In this document: positions 27,490-39,098 of the stretch, piece by piece
How positions within the stretch are numbered: position 1 is the stretch's first letter
How the letters are laid out: each line of letters begins with the position of its first letter
Origin: Prostheceraeus crozeri
Taxonomy: Eukaryota; Platyhelminthes; Polycladida; Euryleptidae
Assembly (NCBI GenBank): GCA_907163375.1
Contig: CAJQUW010007086.1
Location: 62,001-126,000 of the forward strand
Length of the DNA stretch: 64,000 bases
Direction: 5' to 3'
Made by a program: the position numbers and the translations under genes
Notes under the pieces: generated by a model
Told to the model about the DNA's origin: nothing
Seen by the model: only the letters and a program-made list of their open reading frames with translations
Databases searched by the model: none

Positions 27490-29060
27490 GGCATGACCCT
27501 AGAGTAAGTATATTAGGTAGAGTGGTAATTCCCCATTTATTAAATCCCAATGTGTATACACTTTCGATTTTATTAAATGAACTCGAGGGGAATATAATTG
27601 GGTATTGTTACCAAATGTGAGATATGCAAATTTTTTGCAGTTTTGCAGAAGTTACAACGGAATTGACTGATCATGACAGTAATGCAGAAGGAAATGATAT
27701 TATTTTACTGATCGTCCGTGTCATGACATCCGTGGAGAGGTAATGTTTGTTAAATTAGCAACTCGATGACCCCATTGCTTTCATGCTGAACCACAAGAGA
27801 ATCTTTTTAAGCGCGATCTTATCTCAAGCAGCTGGTAGAGCAAAATAACAGAATCAAAGACAATCAACTCAAAAACAACTCAATCAACTTTAAAATATGT
27901 AAATGGTTCCACATCACTATTCAGATTCAAGAAATGAAGCATAAATCTAGTGAATCATAAAATCATGTCGATGAAAATTGATATAATACTGGAAATTTCA
28001 GCCAAGAAAGCAAAATAAGATCTCGACTTTTTCATGAAGACTTCCATTATAATGCTGTTCAATAGAGTTCCTTATGATCATCAGGATAATTTCCGCTTAG
28101 CCGATGATTGCTAGCAAATATTCCTTTTGACATACAACTTGTTTCATACTTATAAATGGGGCGTCATGTCGGTAGTACAGTAGAATTCGCATATATCGGC
28201 TTCGGCTATATCGGCGGTTTTTTTTGTCCCAGCATAATTTCCTATCTTTTCCATATAATCGAGTTCGCGTATATCGGCGATTCGCCTATATCGGCGCATT
28301 TTCACTGTCCTGACAGAAAAAAATTCGTTTATAACGGCGGATTTCCTGGAAATCCTCAAGCGATGTGTTTTGCCTCGAAGAGTCACTAGAATGTCTGTAT
28401 ATGTGGACACGGATGGCTGTTGATTCTGTTAGGACTATCCGATTCTAACTATTCTAGTGGCATGTGAAAATTTAGATCTTCTACAATTCATCTCGATCAT
28501 GTTTGGGGTTTGATCAAACTTGTAGAATCTAGCAGCCGAGGAAAGATAAGTAGGCTTGCCACTCACTGATAATTCTCACATAGTTCTCACGAATAGTTTA
28601 ATTCGACGTGATGATTGCATTGTTCAGAAAGGCACAATTTTTAGATATCTATTGAATACATAGACACAATTACATGTACATGTACTGTGCATGTTGGACA
28701 ACAAGTCAATATATGTATTTAAGTATAGCAACGCAATAATTCATGAGTCAATACACGTATATGCATTGTACGATGCATGGCATGATCTCAGAGCTCGTGT
28801 AGATTTCAAAAAAATTCAAAATTCAGGGAGTTCGCATACATCGGCGGTTTTCGTCTGTCCCTTGAGGCGCCGATATCTGCGAATTCTACTGTGTATAAAT
28901 TGGAAAAAATTAGCTTTTTAAAAACTGCGCAATTTACTTTGGACCGCAGGGACGTAATCTCTGCAAAAAACTGAATCTTTTAATACAGAAATTTTCACTG
29001 TATACAGATACTTTTTTGAGTAGACTCTCTACCTATACATACCTACTCTATGGGCATGGC
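27490..29060 (+). mobile_element. Harbinger-like MITE, copy 2, interrupted by another MITE
   Basis: The left end GGCATGACCCTAGAGTAAGT and the right end, read on the other strand, GCCATGCCCATAGAGTAGGT form an imperfect inverted repeat of about 35 bp. The flanking trinucleotide TAA (27487-27489 and 29061-29063) fits the TWA target of PIF/Harbinger elements. Without the 714-bp nested insertion at 28178-28891 the element is about 860 bp. It is the inverted counterpart of 21392-22163. It has no coding capacity, so the superfamily call rests on ends and target only. Confidence 0.7.
28178..28891. mobile_element. pogo/Tigger-like MITE nested in the Harbinger-like MITE
   Basis: The ends CAGTAGAATTCGCATATATC and GATATCTGCGAATTCTACTG are inverted copies with one mismatch. 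Comparison with the uninterrupted copy at 21392-22163 shows insertion after GTAGTA, leaving TA on the left (28176-28177) and TG, a mutated TA, on the right (28892-28893). Repeated TATATCGGCG words fill the left 150 bp. CAGTAGAA-type ends with a TA target fit the pogo branch of Tc1/mariner. No transposase is present. Confidence 0.85.
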
Positions 29061-29513
29061 TAAATTACATGCACGAGGTAGAACCTTTTAACTGTCAAAG
29101 AAACAGTTCACAACATTTAACCGAAAAAAATTCAATGACCGGTGCAGAGCCGACCGGTTCCAACCCTGTGATGCGCCATCGCATAAGAAAATTGATTCGA
29201 CGCTTTGAAACTGATTACATATCGCATAAACTAACTTTTCTCATGCTCAATGACTTATTTCTGCTCTGATTTGGTCAATGATTTATCGAGATGATATGCT
29301 CCTGAAACTCTAAGTCTATCTCGAAACTGAGATCGGTCAGATGTATTGTTTCAAATGTTGAAGCTCAAGTTGCTGTTAATGTTACTCAAATGAAAGGATT
29401 TCGATTTCCCTCGAAATAAATGTTCATGCTGTCAATTGTCCTGACATAGCTGCGTGTAGCAAATGTTAATCAAGCACACAGAAATAAATGCCTCCATTAA
29501 GCTTTCTCCGGGG

Positions 29514-30806
29514 CAGGGTTGGAACAATTACACATTTTTTTCAATTACAATTACTGAAATAAAAATCTTCAATTACAATTATAATTAGCTACTTGAAAAT
29601 AAAAATCTTCAATTACAATTACACGACTTTTATTCAATTGCAATTACTATCACGTGTGTGACTGTGCAATTACAATGACAATTACTTCAAAAGTTGTAAT
29701 TAATTACACAATTACATCCATTTTCCGAACAATGTTGGTCAATTATAAGTTAGTTGTCCAAAACGATTTTTTTAAGTATTAGTAAATTTGATTTTGAGTA
29801 CAAGATAGAGAAAGAAATAGGGCCTATTGTCAATTGCAATTTCAACGTTGCAACCTTTCAATGATCACTTTAAGGTGGAGCATTCCTAAAACTTCATCCT
29901 AATCAGTCATGACATGAGTCTTATCTCAATGATACAGTTACAGCAACCGCCACAAACAGGATGAGTAGTCGGTCTGAGTCATCATTAACAACAGGTAACT
30001 ATCATGCTACTTTAGGTAGGCCTATTTCTAAAACTATTCTGTTTCTAATAGATGATGACAATCTACATAGCTACCTGAATATTAGTCTGCATTTATTGAT
30101 GCTTTCAAATCTAAGCATTTCTAACTCCACCAAGATTTTTTTCTTTGTAAACATACTAGTAAATGAAAACGTGTAGGTACTACATATACATCCAGACACT
30201 GTACATCGGTATTCGGTAGGCCTACACCATGAGAATGACTTGGCCTACTACATAAATGAAACCTTTAAACACGTTAACTAAAGCTTCATTCGTACAACTG
30301 CGCTTTATGTGCCCACTGCGACCTACTGTTACTGATAGGTACTGTCTATGATAAAAATGCAAAATGACGGTAGATGTAGGCTACATCCACACAAAAATAT
30401 GATATCAACCGCCTTTTACTCTACCACATAAGTCTGTTCGACGCTTAGAACGACGGCAAAGTGATTTTAAACTGTATATATATTTCAAATAAACTTTAAC
30501 TTTATTCATACATGAAAGGGTTAAGATCCAGCTGCTTAGATGTACAATACAGCAATGTCCAGCTGCAAAATGTCAATATAGCAATCTTTGGATTTTGTGC
30601 TTCGTCGAATCGAATAGACAAAAGTAATTGACGTGTAGTTGACCGACATTTTTCTTCAATTACAATTCATTAAAATTCAATTACAATTACAGTTGAACTT
30701 TCGCAATTACAATCATAATTACAAGTACTGTAAAATCAAAATTTTCAATTACTTCAAAACTTTTAATTAATTACATAATTACAATTACTATATTGTTCCA
30801 ACCCTG
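29514..30806. mobile_element. Non-autonomous hAT element rich in ATTACAATTAC repeats
   Basis: The ends CAGGGTTGGAACAATTACA and TTGTTCCAACCCTG are inverted repeats, flanked by a perfect 8-bp duplication CTCCGGGG (29506-29513 and 30807-30814). Both ends hold dense tandem AATTACAATTACA words, while the middle is unrelated AT-rich DNA without coding signal. The element is 1293 bp. The perfect duplication indicates limited age. Confidence 0.93.
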
Positions 30807-30814
30807 CTCCGGGG

Positions 30815-31657
30815 CAACCTGTCTGAAATGAAGATCATATAGCTTGATTTTTGGGGGAGAGCTTACGGCCAAATCCTACTGAACGTTGCTTGCTCAAATG
30901 GTAATGAGTGTTCTATGGAAAGTTTATCACATGCATGTATAATAAGAAGTCTTATAAGAGGTGATCAAATTTTGTCGAATAAGTTATCAGCCTAGCAAAT
31001 GATTCTCCAAATATTTGTTAGTAATAGAGGATCGAGTGAGTTCGTAAAGTTCCGTTGGTACGTCTCATGGCGCATTAGTAACGCCAATCACTAGAGCAGA
31101 ATTTAGGTACCAAGCGCTTACATATAAATCGCATTTACAGATTTATCTGGATTGCTTCACTGCGCACGTTTCAAATTCACATTACTCTTTCATGAAAATG
31201 TATTATGTCCTGCTGCCTTAAGGAAAATATTGAGCACGAAACTCAGCAAAATTGTCATTCTACATGTGACAGAATCATTGTATTCAATTAAAAATTTGCT
31301 AGTTCCGCTTTATTTACCGAACAAATGATTTTAAAAAAACTGATCTCAATTTTAGCTATGACCAGTGCTCCTACGCGGCAAATTTCCAGCTTTTGCACAG
31401 GCCGAGTATATTTACGCAGGTAGACATATGCGATGAATGAAAATACCGTATACACAGATAGAATTTCAATGTGATTACTACTTTCACGTTTGGATTAGAC
31501 GAATTTACATTGCAATCACGAATGAATTGCGAATGCAAGTAATCATTCAATATGCAATGTGATGAACACGTCTATGAATTTATAATGCATGTGATGGAAA
31601 AACGCTTAAATCAACTCTAAGCCCCTAGCTCTCACGACGTCAAAAGACATATTGTTC
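30815..31657. other. Unassigned stretch
   Basis: This is UBE2I intron 3 sequence between two transposons. I see no exon, repeat or element end. Confidence 0.5.
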
Positions 31658-31661
31658 TTAA

Positions 31662-33778
31662 CCCTTAAAGGGATATGGGACATATGTGTCCCATGACCTA
31701 AATCATACGCTACTACCCTGCACGAATTTTTTTATGTTGTCTAATTGTGACACATTAGAAATTCATAAATAGTGATTCAATTTTGTAACAATTTGAGGTA
31801 AGTAGCAACCGTCCTACGTATTATTAATTTGATTTGAATTTTTAAGAAAATGAAATTTAAATTCAAATATTCAATTCAAAATTTTATCGAGAGATATGTT
31901 TTTTTGAAAATCAAATATTCAACCAAACTCATGATACTGTCTTTATATATCGGTAGAGCTTCGCCTATCTATAAGAGATACGATTTTACCGGACTTTGAG
32001 TGATATTTCCTCGTGGGACACATATGTCCCATTATCCCATTAGGTTAATTCTAGTGAAATTTCATCCACTTCACAAAATTTAATTTCCTGTCCGTTGTTT
32101 GAAATGACTGCACTTCCCCTTTCATCATTTCTTTATCTGGCTTTGGTTTCGGCAGTCCTCTCCTGTTACGAACTGTTCCGTCGCCTCCAGTCCATGTAGG
32201 TGTAAAAGATAGAAAAGGTATGGAGAGGAGAAAAAGTTATCCATAAATACTCGGCAACCAGAGCCAATGAGACTTTCAGTCATACGAAGAAAAAACATTT
32301 TCTCCAAGCCCAAGTTCCACAGTTCCTTTTCTTCCAGTGTAAACTTCCATTTGATAAGTATATCCTGAACGTGAACCGCACATCATCCACATCTTGAATC
32401 CCCATTTTATTGGCTTTGTTTTCACGTATTGTCGCATAGCATTGTGACCTTTGTATTTTATCATACGTTCATCTATACTTTGACATTGTTCGGCGGTACG
32501 AGCATTTTGGAATGCACTATTCAGGTGGTTCAAAATGCATCGTACTTTTGAAGCTCTGTCGAAGTTTGGATCATTCTTTGGAAGAGCAGATGTGTTGTCA
32601 TTGAATTGAAGCATGCGCTTGATAAGTTCAAATTTTTTGAGAGTCATCACACTAGAAATAAATGTCACGCGTAAATCACTGTCTGTTGACCAGTAGAAGC
32701 GAGTGCAAGGCAATTTGTGATACCCCATGACAAGAAGAATTCCTATAAACGCTTTCATTTCGTCAGCAGAAGTTTCGGAAGTCTCACCCTTCTGTATTGC
32801 ATATCTGTTCGATTCATGTACGATAAGGTCCACCAAGGCATCAAAATTAGATGTGCGACAGAAGACATCATATGGTGCTCCATTAGTAATATTTATACAA
32901 TCATAGTCAATTGGACGATCGAATTCTGGTTTGCAAACTGGCTCACACTTGGTATCCCAAACAAATGTAGGTCTTTCAGTCATTGTATAAGAGCTGCTTT
33001 CTGATGGTTGAACATCCATTTCTGTTCGGCTCTCTTCACCTGTTTGTATCAAAACATTAGTTTCTTCACTGTTATCGGCGTTTGCTAGAACTTCAATATC
33101 AACTCTGCCTAATTCATCAACCTCGTCATCCGCAAACAATAGTTCCAAAACTTCCTCAGGTTTAAGATTAAAATGTCTGCCTTTCATATATGTGCATTTT
33201 CGTTTAGTTGCCATCACATCCAAGATACGAGGAAGAAGAATGCTGTGAAATTCATTCGCTTTCATTGAAATTCATTGTATTGGGGTGAGATGACGGTACG
33301 TATTGCGTGACGTCATTTTGATTTGATTCGACAATAAAAAGATACATTCGATTTCATGATTTCAGCTTGCTTCCGTCATAGAGATGAACAAAAGCAAATA
33401 ATTGGCAGAAGCAAGTCAATCCACACTCTACTCTAGTTCACTTACTGTTTGCAGCTGTTGATAGTTGAGGCCATTGATATCAATGCGGTAGTTAATACGA
33501 TGATTGATAAATGATTGTGCACCTTACGGTCCTTACCTATTGCAAGAACATTTTGTCTTAGCTGTGCAACAGATACTGGTTGCAATAAACCCGATGTTAA
33601 TAACTAACTAATGGGATAATGGGACATATATGTCCCAAGAATAAAAGTGGTCCTAGATTACAGTGTAAGTTTGAATTTGATAATTTAACGTGATTCTGAG
33701 CTAAACTACATCGCAATTAACAAAAAATAATAATATCGCAGAAAAAAATGGAAATTGAAAATTTTGTCCCTTTAAGGG
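31662..33778 (-). mobile_element. piggyBac element A
   Basis: The element is bounded by TTAA (31658-31661 and 33779-33782) with inverted ends CCCTTAAAGGGA and TCCCTTTAAGGG. The palindrome GGGACATATGTCCC, with small variants, occurs at 31677-31692, 32015-32030 and 33621-33636, and may be a transposase binding site. A transposase remnant lies on the minus strand. At 2.1 kb it is shorter than a complete piggyBac, because the 3' part of the gene is missing. Its right-hand TTAA is shared with element B. Confidence 0.92.
32125..33265 (-). pseudogene. piggyBac transposase, C-terminally truncated
   Basis: The start at 33265 opens a 329-codon frame with an acidic N-terminus and the DDE_Tnp_1_7 domain: PIDYDCINITNG, FYWSTDSDLR, then the first catalytic Asp in QSIDERMIKYKGH. 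A frame change near 32300 continues into GLEKM and VFMDNFFSSPY, which holds the second catalytic Asp. The third catalytic Asp region (SGVDTxDQM in this family) and the Cys-rich C-terminus are gone. Full-length relatives have about 550-600 residues, so this copy is dead by truncation plus frameshift. Confidence 0.9.
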
Positions 33779-34005
33779 TTAACAGGCCGAGGTCGGTCAA
33801 GACGACCGACCTAGCACAACTTCTTATTGCTGTGATGAGTTTATCCATCGCCTGAACTTGACGCCACGTGTCTTTTATTCCTTCACTTCGAGCATGCAGA
33901 ATATGCTATTGGAACACTGATTGGCCAATCATCTGGCGCGTATGTGATAACTTGTTCTCACACGTGATCAAGATATTGCCTGCTACATGAATCATTTCGA
34001 CTGTC

Positions 34006-36365
34006 ATGTCGTCGAGACCTACACGACGGGCGCGCGTAGAAGCTATTGAGCGAATGCAGAATGACAACTGGCAAGCAGAAGATGAAATTGAAGCCGATTT
34101 AGATTCAGAAGCAAGCCTCGCAGACGATATTGGTGACTATGAAGGCCAAAGCTTTGGTCAAGGCGACGCTGTTCCACATGAGAATGAGATCTCAAGCAGT
34201 GATGATGACGATCAGTCCATCTCCGACACAGAAATCTACGTTGACAAAAATGGCAACCGTTGGAATGCTGAGCCTCAAATTATCAGAGGTAGACGTGATG
34301 CCGCGAATGTGTTGCGGCAAAGACCGGGACCGACGAGATCTGTTCACAGACTCTTTATTTGAGACTTGGTCGCTTTTCTTTCATGAACCCATACTGAGAC
34401 ATGTACTCGAGTGCGCTAGATTAAAAATGATGCGCGATGAAGAAGACGCTGACAAGATTACGATGGACGGTCTTCTGGCGTTTATATCTATCTTATATTT
34501 CCGAGGAGCTAATATGGACCAAAAACTGACAGTTGACGATCTCTGGTCCGAGGCTACGGCTGACTTTTACAATGCAGCAATGTCGAGGAATGATTTCAAG
34601 AAGTGGCTAAAGTATATAATAATAATAATACTTTATTCGTCAGTTACAAAGGGCGGTAATGACAGAGGCGGGGTGACAATATCATGAGTACATCGAAAAT
34701 TTCACAAAACTGTTATTATACAAAGCAAGTCGCCTATTCAAAGGTCGTAAAACCCGTGAATGTCTCACACCACTTTGGTTTTTTCTCAATACAAAAAATT
34801 CCGATAAGGGATGATTTTCTTTCGCACATGAAATCTTTTTTATAATCCGAATACAAGTCTTATCAAGTCTGCTTTGCAGACTGGGAATGTCATTGACTTT
34901 TGCCCAAAGCAACACGATCTAGCTGAGCAAGTTTTTTCAAGTTTGTCTTTGAAACATCACAAATGGCTGGCCAGCAAAAAGACATGTGACAATACACAAG
35001 AGACGTATAAGCCTGCCAAACAACACTGCCGCGGTTAGAATTACATTTCAGGCGTTTTACTATTGACATTGCCCGACAGCACCTATTATACAGTTCGCTA
35101 AACTGTTTATCCCATTTCGCATCAAATGAAAAAAATACTCCCAACATTTTCAAATTTTCAACCTCTTCAATACATGCGTTATTGATATAAATAGGAGAGA
35201 CAGTGGGATTACAGTTTGTTCGAGAAATAGTCATATATACGCTTTGACGACGCCGAAACGCAAACATCTCGCAGAAGCATCGACTCTTTCGCCGCCTTTC
35301 GTTTCGTGTTCGATTCTTGGAATGACAGACTGAACGATTTCTTCACGGCTAGTGACTCTCTAACGATTGATGAACAACTGATTTCTTCTTGAACCAGATC
35401 ACCTCACAGAGTTTATAACTCGAAGAAACCTGGCAAATACGGTGACATGTATCGCTGGGTTTGTGACTCGAAATTTCGATATGTGTACAAAGGCAACCTT
35501 ATGACGAGACGCCCTATGGATCCAGAAAGTGCAGACGCTCACAAGAGTGCAAACAAAGCCAATAGTCTGGTTTTGGATCTCTGTGCTCCTTTCTTCGGGT
35601 CAGGTCGAAACGTGACCGGAGACCGATTTTTTACTGCTGTCGACACCGTCGAGACTCTTCTAGATCATCGATTGACTTACCTTGGTACTTTGATGGCCAA
35701 CAAACGGGACATACCTCCAGTTTTGAAAGCCAGCTGTGAAGTTGGAGCTACAAAAGCTGTGTTTGGTGGAAAAGACAATCGTCTTACCATGATATCATAT
35801 CAGGTGAAGCCCTCAGTTGTACATGCTGTCTTCTTCTCATCGTAACATCACCTTCAGCGATGATCAATCGAAACCCAATCTCATTTTGGATTACAACAGT
35901 TCGAAGAGTGGCGTAGATACATGTGATCAAATGGCCAAGAACTACAGCTGTCGGTTTCGCACTGCGAGATGGCCACTAGTGCATTTCCAAAATTTGTTGG
36001 ATATCACAGCGATCAATTCCCTGACAATTTTCAACATCACCAAACCTGACTGGTCAAAGAAAGACTTGAAGTATAGAAGAAGAGAGGCCCTGATCACATT
36101 GGCAAAGGAACTACATTGTGATTTGAAAGAAAAGTTGCAGAAGTTCAAACGAGCTCAGGAGAGTTCATTGACGGTAGAAGGACATGTTTCCACAGAATCT
36201 CATGTCGCAGCCACTGCTTCAGACTGAAATTTACGCTGCTCTGTGTGCAAGATATCTGGCAGATCTGCCAGGAACGCAAAAACGGCATCGGAAAGCTGCT
36301 TGAAATGCAGTAAAGCATGCTGCAAGAAGCATATTGGCTCTGTTTTGTGCAGTTTGTGTACCCAA
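34006..36365 (+). pseudogene. piggyBac transposase, disrupted
   Basis: The N-terminal segment (34006-34362) is acidic. After a frame change near 34340 the domain continues (LFETWSLFFHEPIL to FKKWLKYI) up to the LINE insertion. Beyond it come the catalytic regions LTIDEQL (near 35363), TGDRFFTAVDTVE (near 35620) and SGVDTCDQMAKNY (near 35910), with a frame change near 35830. The frame reaches an in-frame TGA at 36225-36227. Directly after that, in the same frame, is the Cys-rich finger typical of piggyBac (RCSVCK, CLKCSKACCKKH, LCSLC), ending at TAA near 36365. The coding sequence is therefore nearly complete apart from the insertion, the frameshifts and this stop. Confidence 0.9.
34616..35268 (-). 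mobile_element. CR1/Jockey-group LINE 3' fragment inside piggyBac B
   Basis: Minus-strand frames (35267-34890 and 34915-34682) encode the C-terminal part of a LINE reverse transcriptase: ENLKMLGVFFSFDAKWDKQ, then a Tyr-rich VYCHMSFCWPAI segment and LDKTCIRIIKKI. The 3' UTR ends in AATAAAG followed by an (ATT)n run at about 34617-34632, as in many CR1/L2-like elements. The copy is 5'-truncated and lies inside the piggyBac transposase gene, so it arrived later. No target duplication was clear. Confidence 0.8.
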
Positions 36366-36600
36366 TAACCTTGAAAAGGCATATATTTCCTACAACAGAT
36401 GAAAATAGATGTTTTGGATTATCTTTATGTCTTCTATTTTATCATATAATCCATCATATTGCATAATATATACATCGATTATCTGCAAGCTTAGATAATA
36501 GAAAACAACGTTCAAGGCGAGGAATTTTAAGATTTACCGTAGGTCGGTCAAAACGACCGACCTTGGCCTAAGTAAGGTGGATTTGACCTCGGCCTGTTAA

Positions 36601-37026
36601 GGGTTAATCTTGCCTGGCGCAATCGCAAAAAATGATTTTTGTTGTCCTCGTAAAAGTAAGCGGCATTACATTGATCATGGATTCTCCCAAGTCATCTGAA
36701 AGCGTTTGTTATTATTCTTCTGTAAATAGTTGCTTTATTGTATCTATTTCACACTTAAGTATTAGACAAGAGTCATACGAAGTTACATTCTGTCTGATTG
36801 ATTGTGGAAAGCAGAAACAGAATATTGATTGGTACTATATCAAAACTGATATTAGTTCAATCCGAGGCAAAAATATGTATAATTGTATGCTTCTAAGCTC
36901 AGTGTGACACTCATTATACATGTAGAACGAAAAACATTTTTTCAATGAAACAATTTCGGACGGAAAAGTTCCTGAATGTTCACTCCGATGTGTTCATTTT
37001 CTTCTTTGGAAAGCATAATCCATTAC
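36601..37026. other. Unassigned stretch
   Basis: Short intronic sequence between piggyBac B and the next element. An open frame at 36632-36907 has no recognisable motif. Confidence 0.4.
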
Positions 37027-38718
37027 CAGGGTTACTACAGAAGCTGGAAAACCATTTTCCAGGGTAAATTCAAAGAAATTCCAGGATTCATGATTAGGTC
37101 TCGGATTTATATCGGGGAGACAGCTACCCCCTATTTTGACTACGCTGGTTCGAATGATTTTTTGTCTAGTTTTTTGTCTATCAACGGTTGCTAGGGAACG
37201 CTTTTTTGCATAATTGAAGGTATTTCCAAAACTCAGTTGAGGAAACTTAGCACTGTTTCCAGATCATTTCCGATCGCGATATTTTTCACGTTGGTTGATT
37301 GTTTGGAGCAGCTTACAGATGCTTCAGCAACAAAAACGAAATGCGTGAAATTTACGAGAAACGTCAACTTATGTGGAAAAATTATTATTCTAGCCCTATT
37401 AATACGTAAACTATCAAACAAAAATCATGCTGAAAAGGGATGTGCAGCGCTTTAGCCACTGCTTTGGAAATTATTAGAAATGAATATGCCACGAAGATGT
37501 CCGTCAGATCAGAATTGGCACCCTCTCCTAGATTAACAAGCTTGCTATTTGATTAACAAAATCAGAATCACTAAAGACACGCAAGTTTCCTCGATGGGAT
37601 TCGATTCATACATCCCATACACTCAAAATATTAGTGTGTTATATCTAACATGAGAACATGGAAAACGAGTCTGCTGCTAAATATCAAAACTTTGTTTAAC
37701 CAGAATTATCGTAAAATCTTTTTAAATGCTAAAACAGCATTATGAAAAATCTTTTGTTTGTGAGGTTAAATCATCCTCAAGAACAATGTTTTGTACATAT
37801 GAATGTAAATAAAAATACGCATGAAATTACTTGAAACAATTGTTACATTTTCTTATTATCATTAGCGACAAAAACAAAAAATGGAAACAAGTGTATCTCC
37901 CATTTACCATGGGAATATAACAATCAGAAATGTCAAGGACAAGGACCACAACTGTATAAAAACTTTGTAATTATAGCTGATTAAGAAGCTGGTGTGAAAA
38001 TCATTAACCCTTTCGCATAGTTGATTTGCCACTTAAGTTGCCATACTCATCGATCAGAATGTATGAAGTTTGGTGATTGGAGCAACAGAGTAGATGCATG
38101 TGCTGACTACTGGTTTCACCTAATTTTGGCATCATTTATCTACATAACTTTTGACTTCATAACTTTGAATTTTTGTAAAAATCGAGATGAACAGGCTAAA
38201 GAAAACCTAGTGGATATGTAAAGCTGACATAAAACTAAGGGATTATGTACATATTTCCTCATTATGTACTAAGATGCAAGGACACCTACAATGTGATAGC
38301 CGATGAGAAAGGGTTAATTGATTGTAAACTAAATTAGCTGTTGATAATGCATGCTATTTCAAAATTAAAATCAAGAAAAAGGAACTAAAGTTGCAATTTC
38401 GCTGCTTTTAAAGCAGCAGCCATGTTGTTCTTCAATTTGGTCTTGCAACTTTGAACTTTCATGTTCGATATCCATTTCATTTTTCAAGTTTGGAATGATG
38501 GTATAAGACTAATCATCAAAACATTTTTGATATCGCATGGAAATCAGACCAGCAACATTCTTTTCAAAGCCACACAATTTGTTTTTCAATCAATAGTATT
38601 TTTACAAGTGAGATCGATGTCACAGATCATACATGCTTGGCTACAAATAAGCTTTTTCCAGGCTATTTTCAGGCTTTCCAGGTGCCGGTTTCGTTTTCCA
38701 GGACCTGTAGTAACCCTG
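37027..38718. mobile_element. Non-autonomous hAT-like element with TTTCCAGG subterminal repeats
   Basis: Perfect 12-bp inverted ends CAGGGTTACTAC and GTAGTAACCCTG are flanked by CATTAC (37021-37026) and CATGAC (38719-38724), a 6-bp duplication with one mismatch. Both ends carry TTTCCAGG words like those of the hAT at 24256-26714, suggesting a related family. There is no transposase. A 306-bp piggyBac MITE sits inside at 38008-38313. Confidence 0.85.
38008..38313. mobile_element. piggyBac-type MITE
   Basis: TTAA at 38004-38007 and 38314-38317 flank a 306-bp unit with inverted ends CCCTTTCGCATAG and, on the other strand, CCCTTTCTCATCG. Exact TTAA targeting plus CCC-type ends fits piggyBac. It has no coding capacity. 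It is inserted into the hAT-like element 37027-38718. Confidence 0.75.
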
Positions 38719-38885
38719 CATGACATCATAATTCACAAAACACATTCACAGAAATTTGAAAATACATGACTCCTTGGGTCATCTTTTGACTGATTCCTGC
38801 TAGTAGGAAGCATAAAGGCTGTTTACGTTGGTTAGTCTACTCAGTACCTATTTCTGAAACAATTTTTTATCTACATTCCACGTAG

Positions 38886-39098
38886 ATGATCGAAAACTTT
38901 CCAATGATCTACACACCATCCAGACTCAACCCTGCAGATCCTCCATTCAGAGAAGACCACCGAGCCAAGCACATTCAATGGAAGTGCAACCGCTCAAACC
39001 CCTTTACGGTACCACCACCCGAAGTTCTGACCGCTTTTGGAAGGATGGCAGGATTTGTTGAATCTTTTGCAATTGCTGTATTGGAAATACAGAAGTGA
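38886..39098 (+). mobile_element. Retroelement fossil fragment
   Basis: A short segment reads YTPSRLNPADPPFRED, resembling the conserved end of RNase H regions in LTR-type and tyrosine-recombinase retroelements. The piece is too small to assign a family. It is an isolated, old and broken remnant. Confidence 0.3.

Larger units (their letters stand above)
33783..36596 (+). mobile_element. piggyBac element B, interrupted by a LINE fragment
   Basis: TTAA at 33779-33782 and 36597-36600 bound the element, whose ends are CAGGCCGAGGTC and GACCTCGGCCTG. Next to each end is the hairpin GGTCGGTC...GACCGACC (33791-33811 and 36542-36562). The transposase runs on the plus strand and is interrupted by a minus-strand LINE fragment at 34616-35268. 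The ends and protein differ from element A, so this is a separate piggyBac family. Confidence 0.92.

Noticed and set aside
21392-29060. Long inverted repeats as the termini of one large element
   Set aside because: Each arm is a separate MITE, and the second has its own terminal repeats and TAA duplication. The interior holds a UBE2I exon and an unrelated hAT, with no genes of a large transposon.
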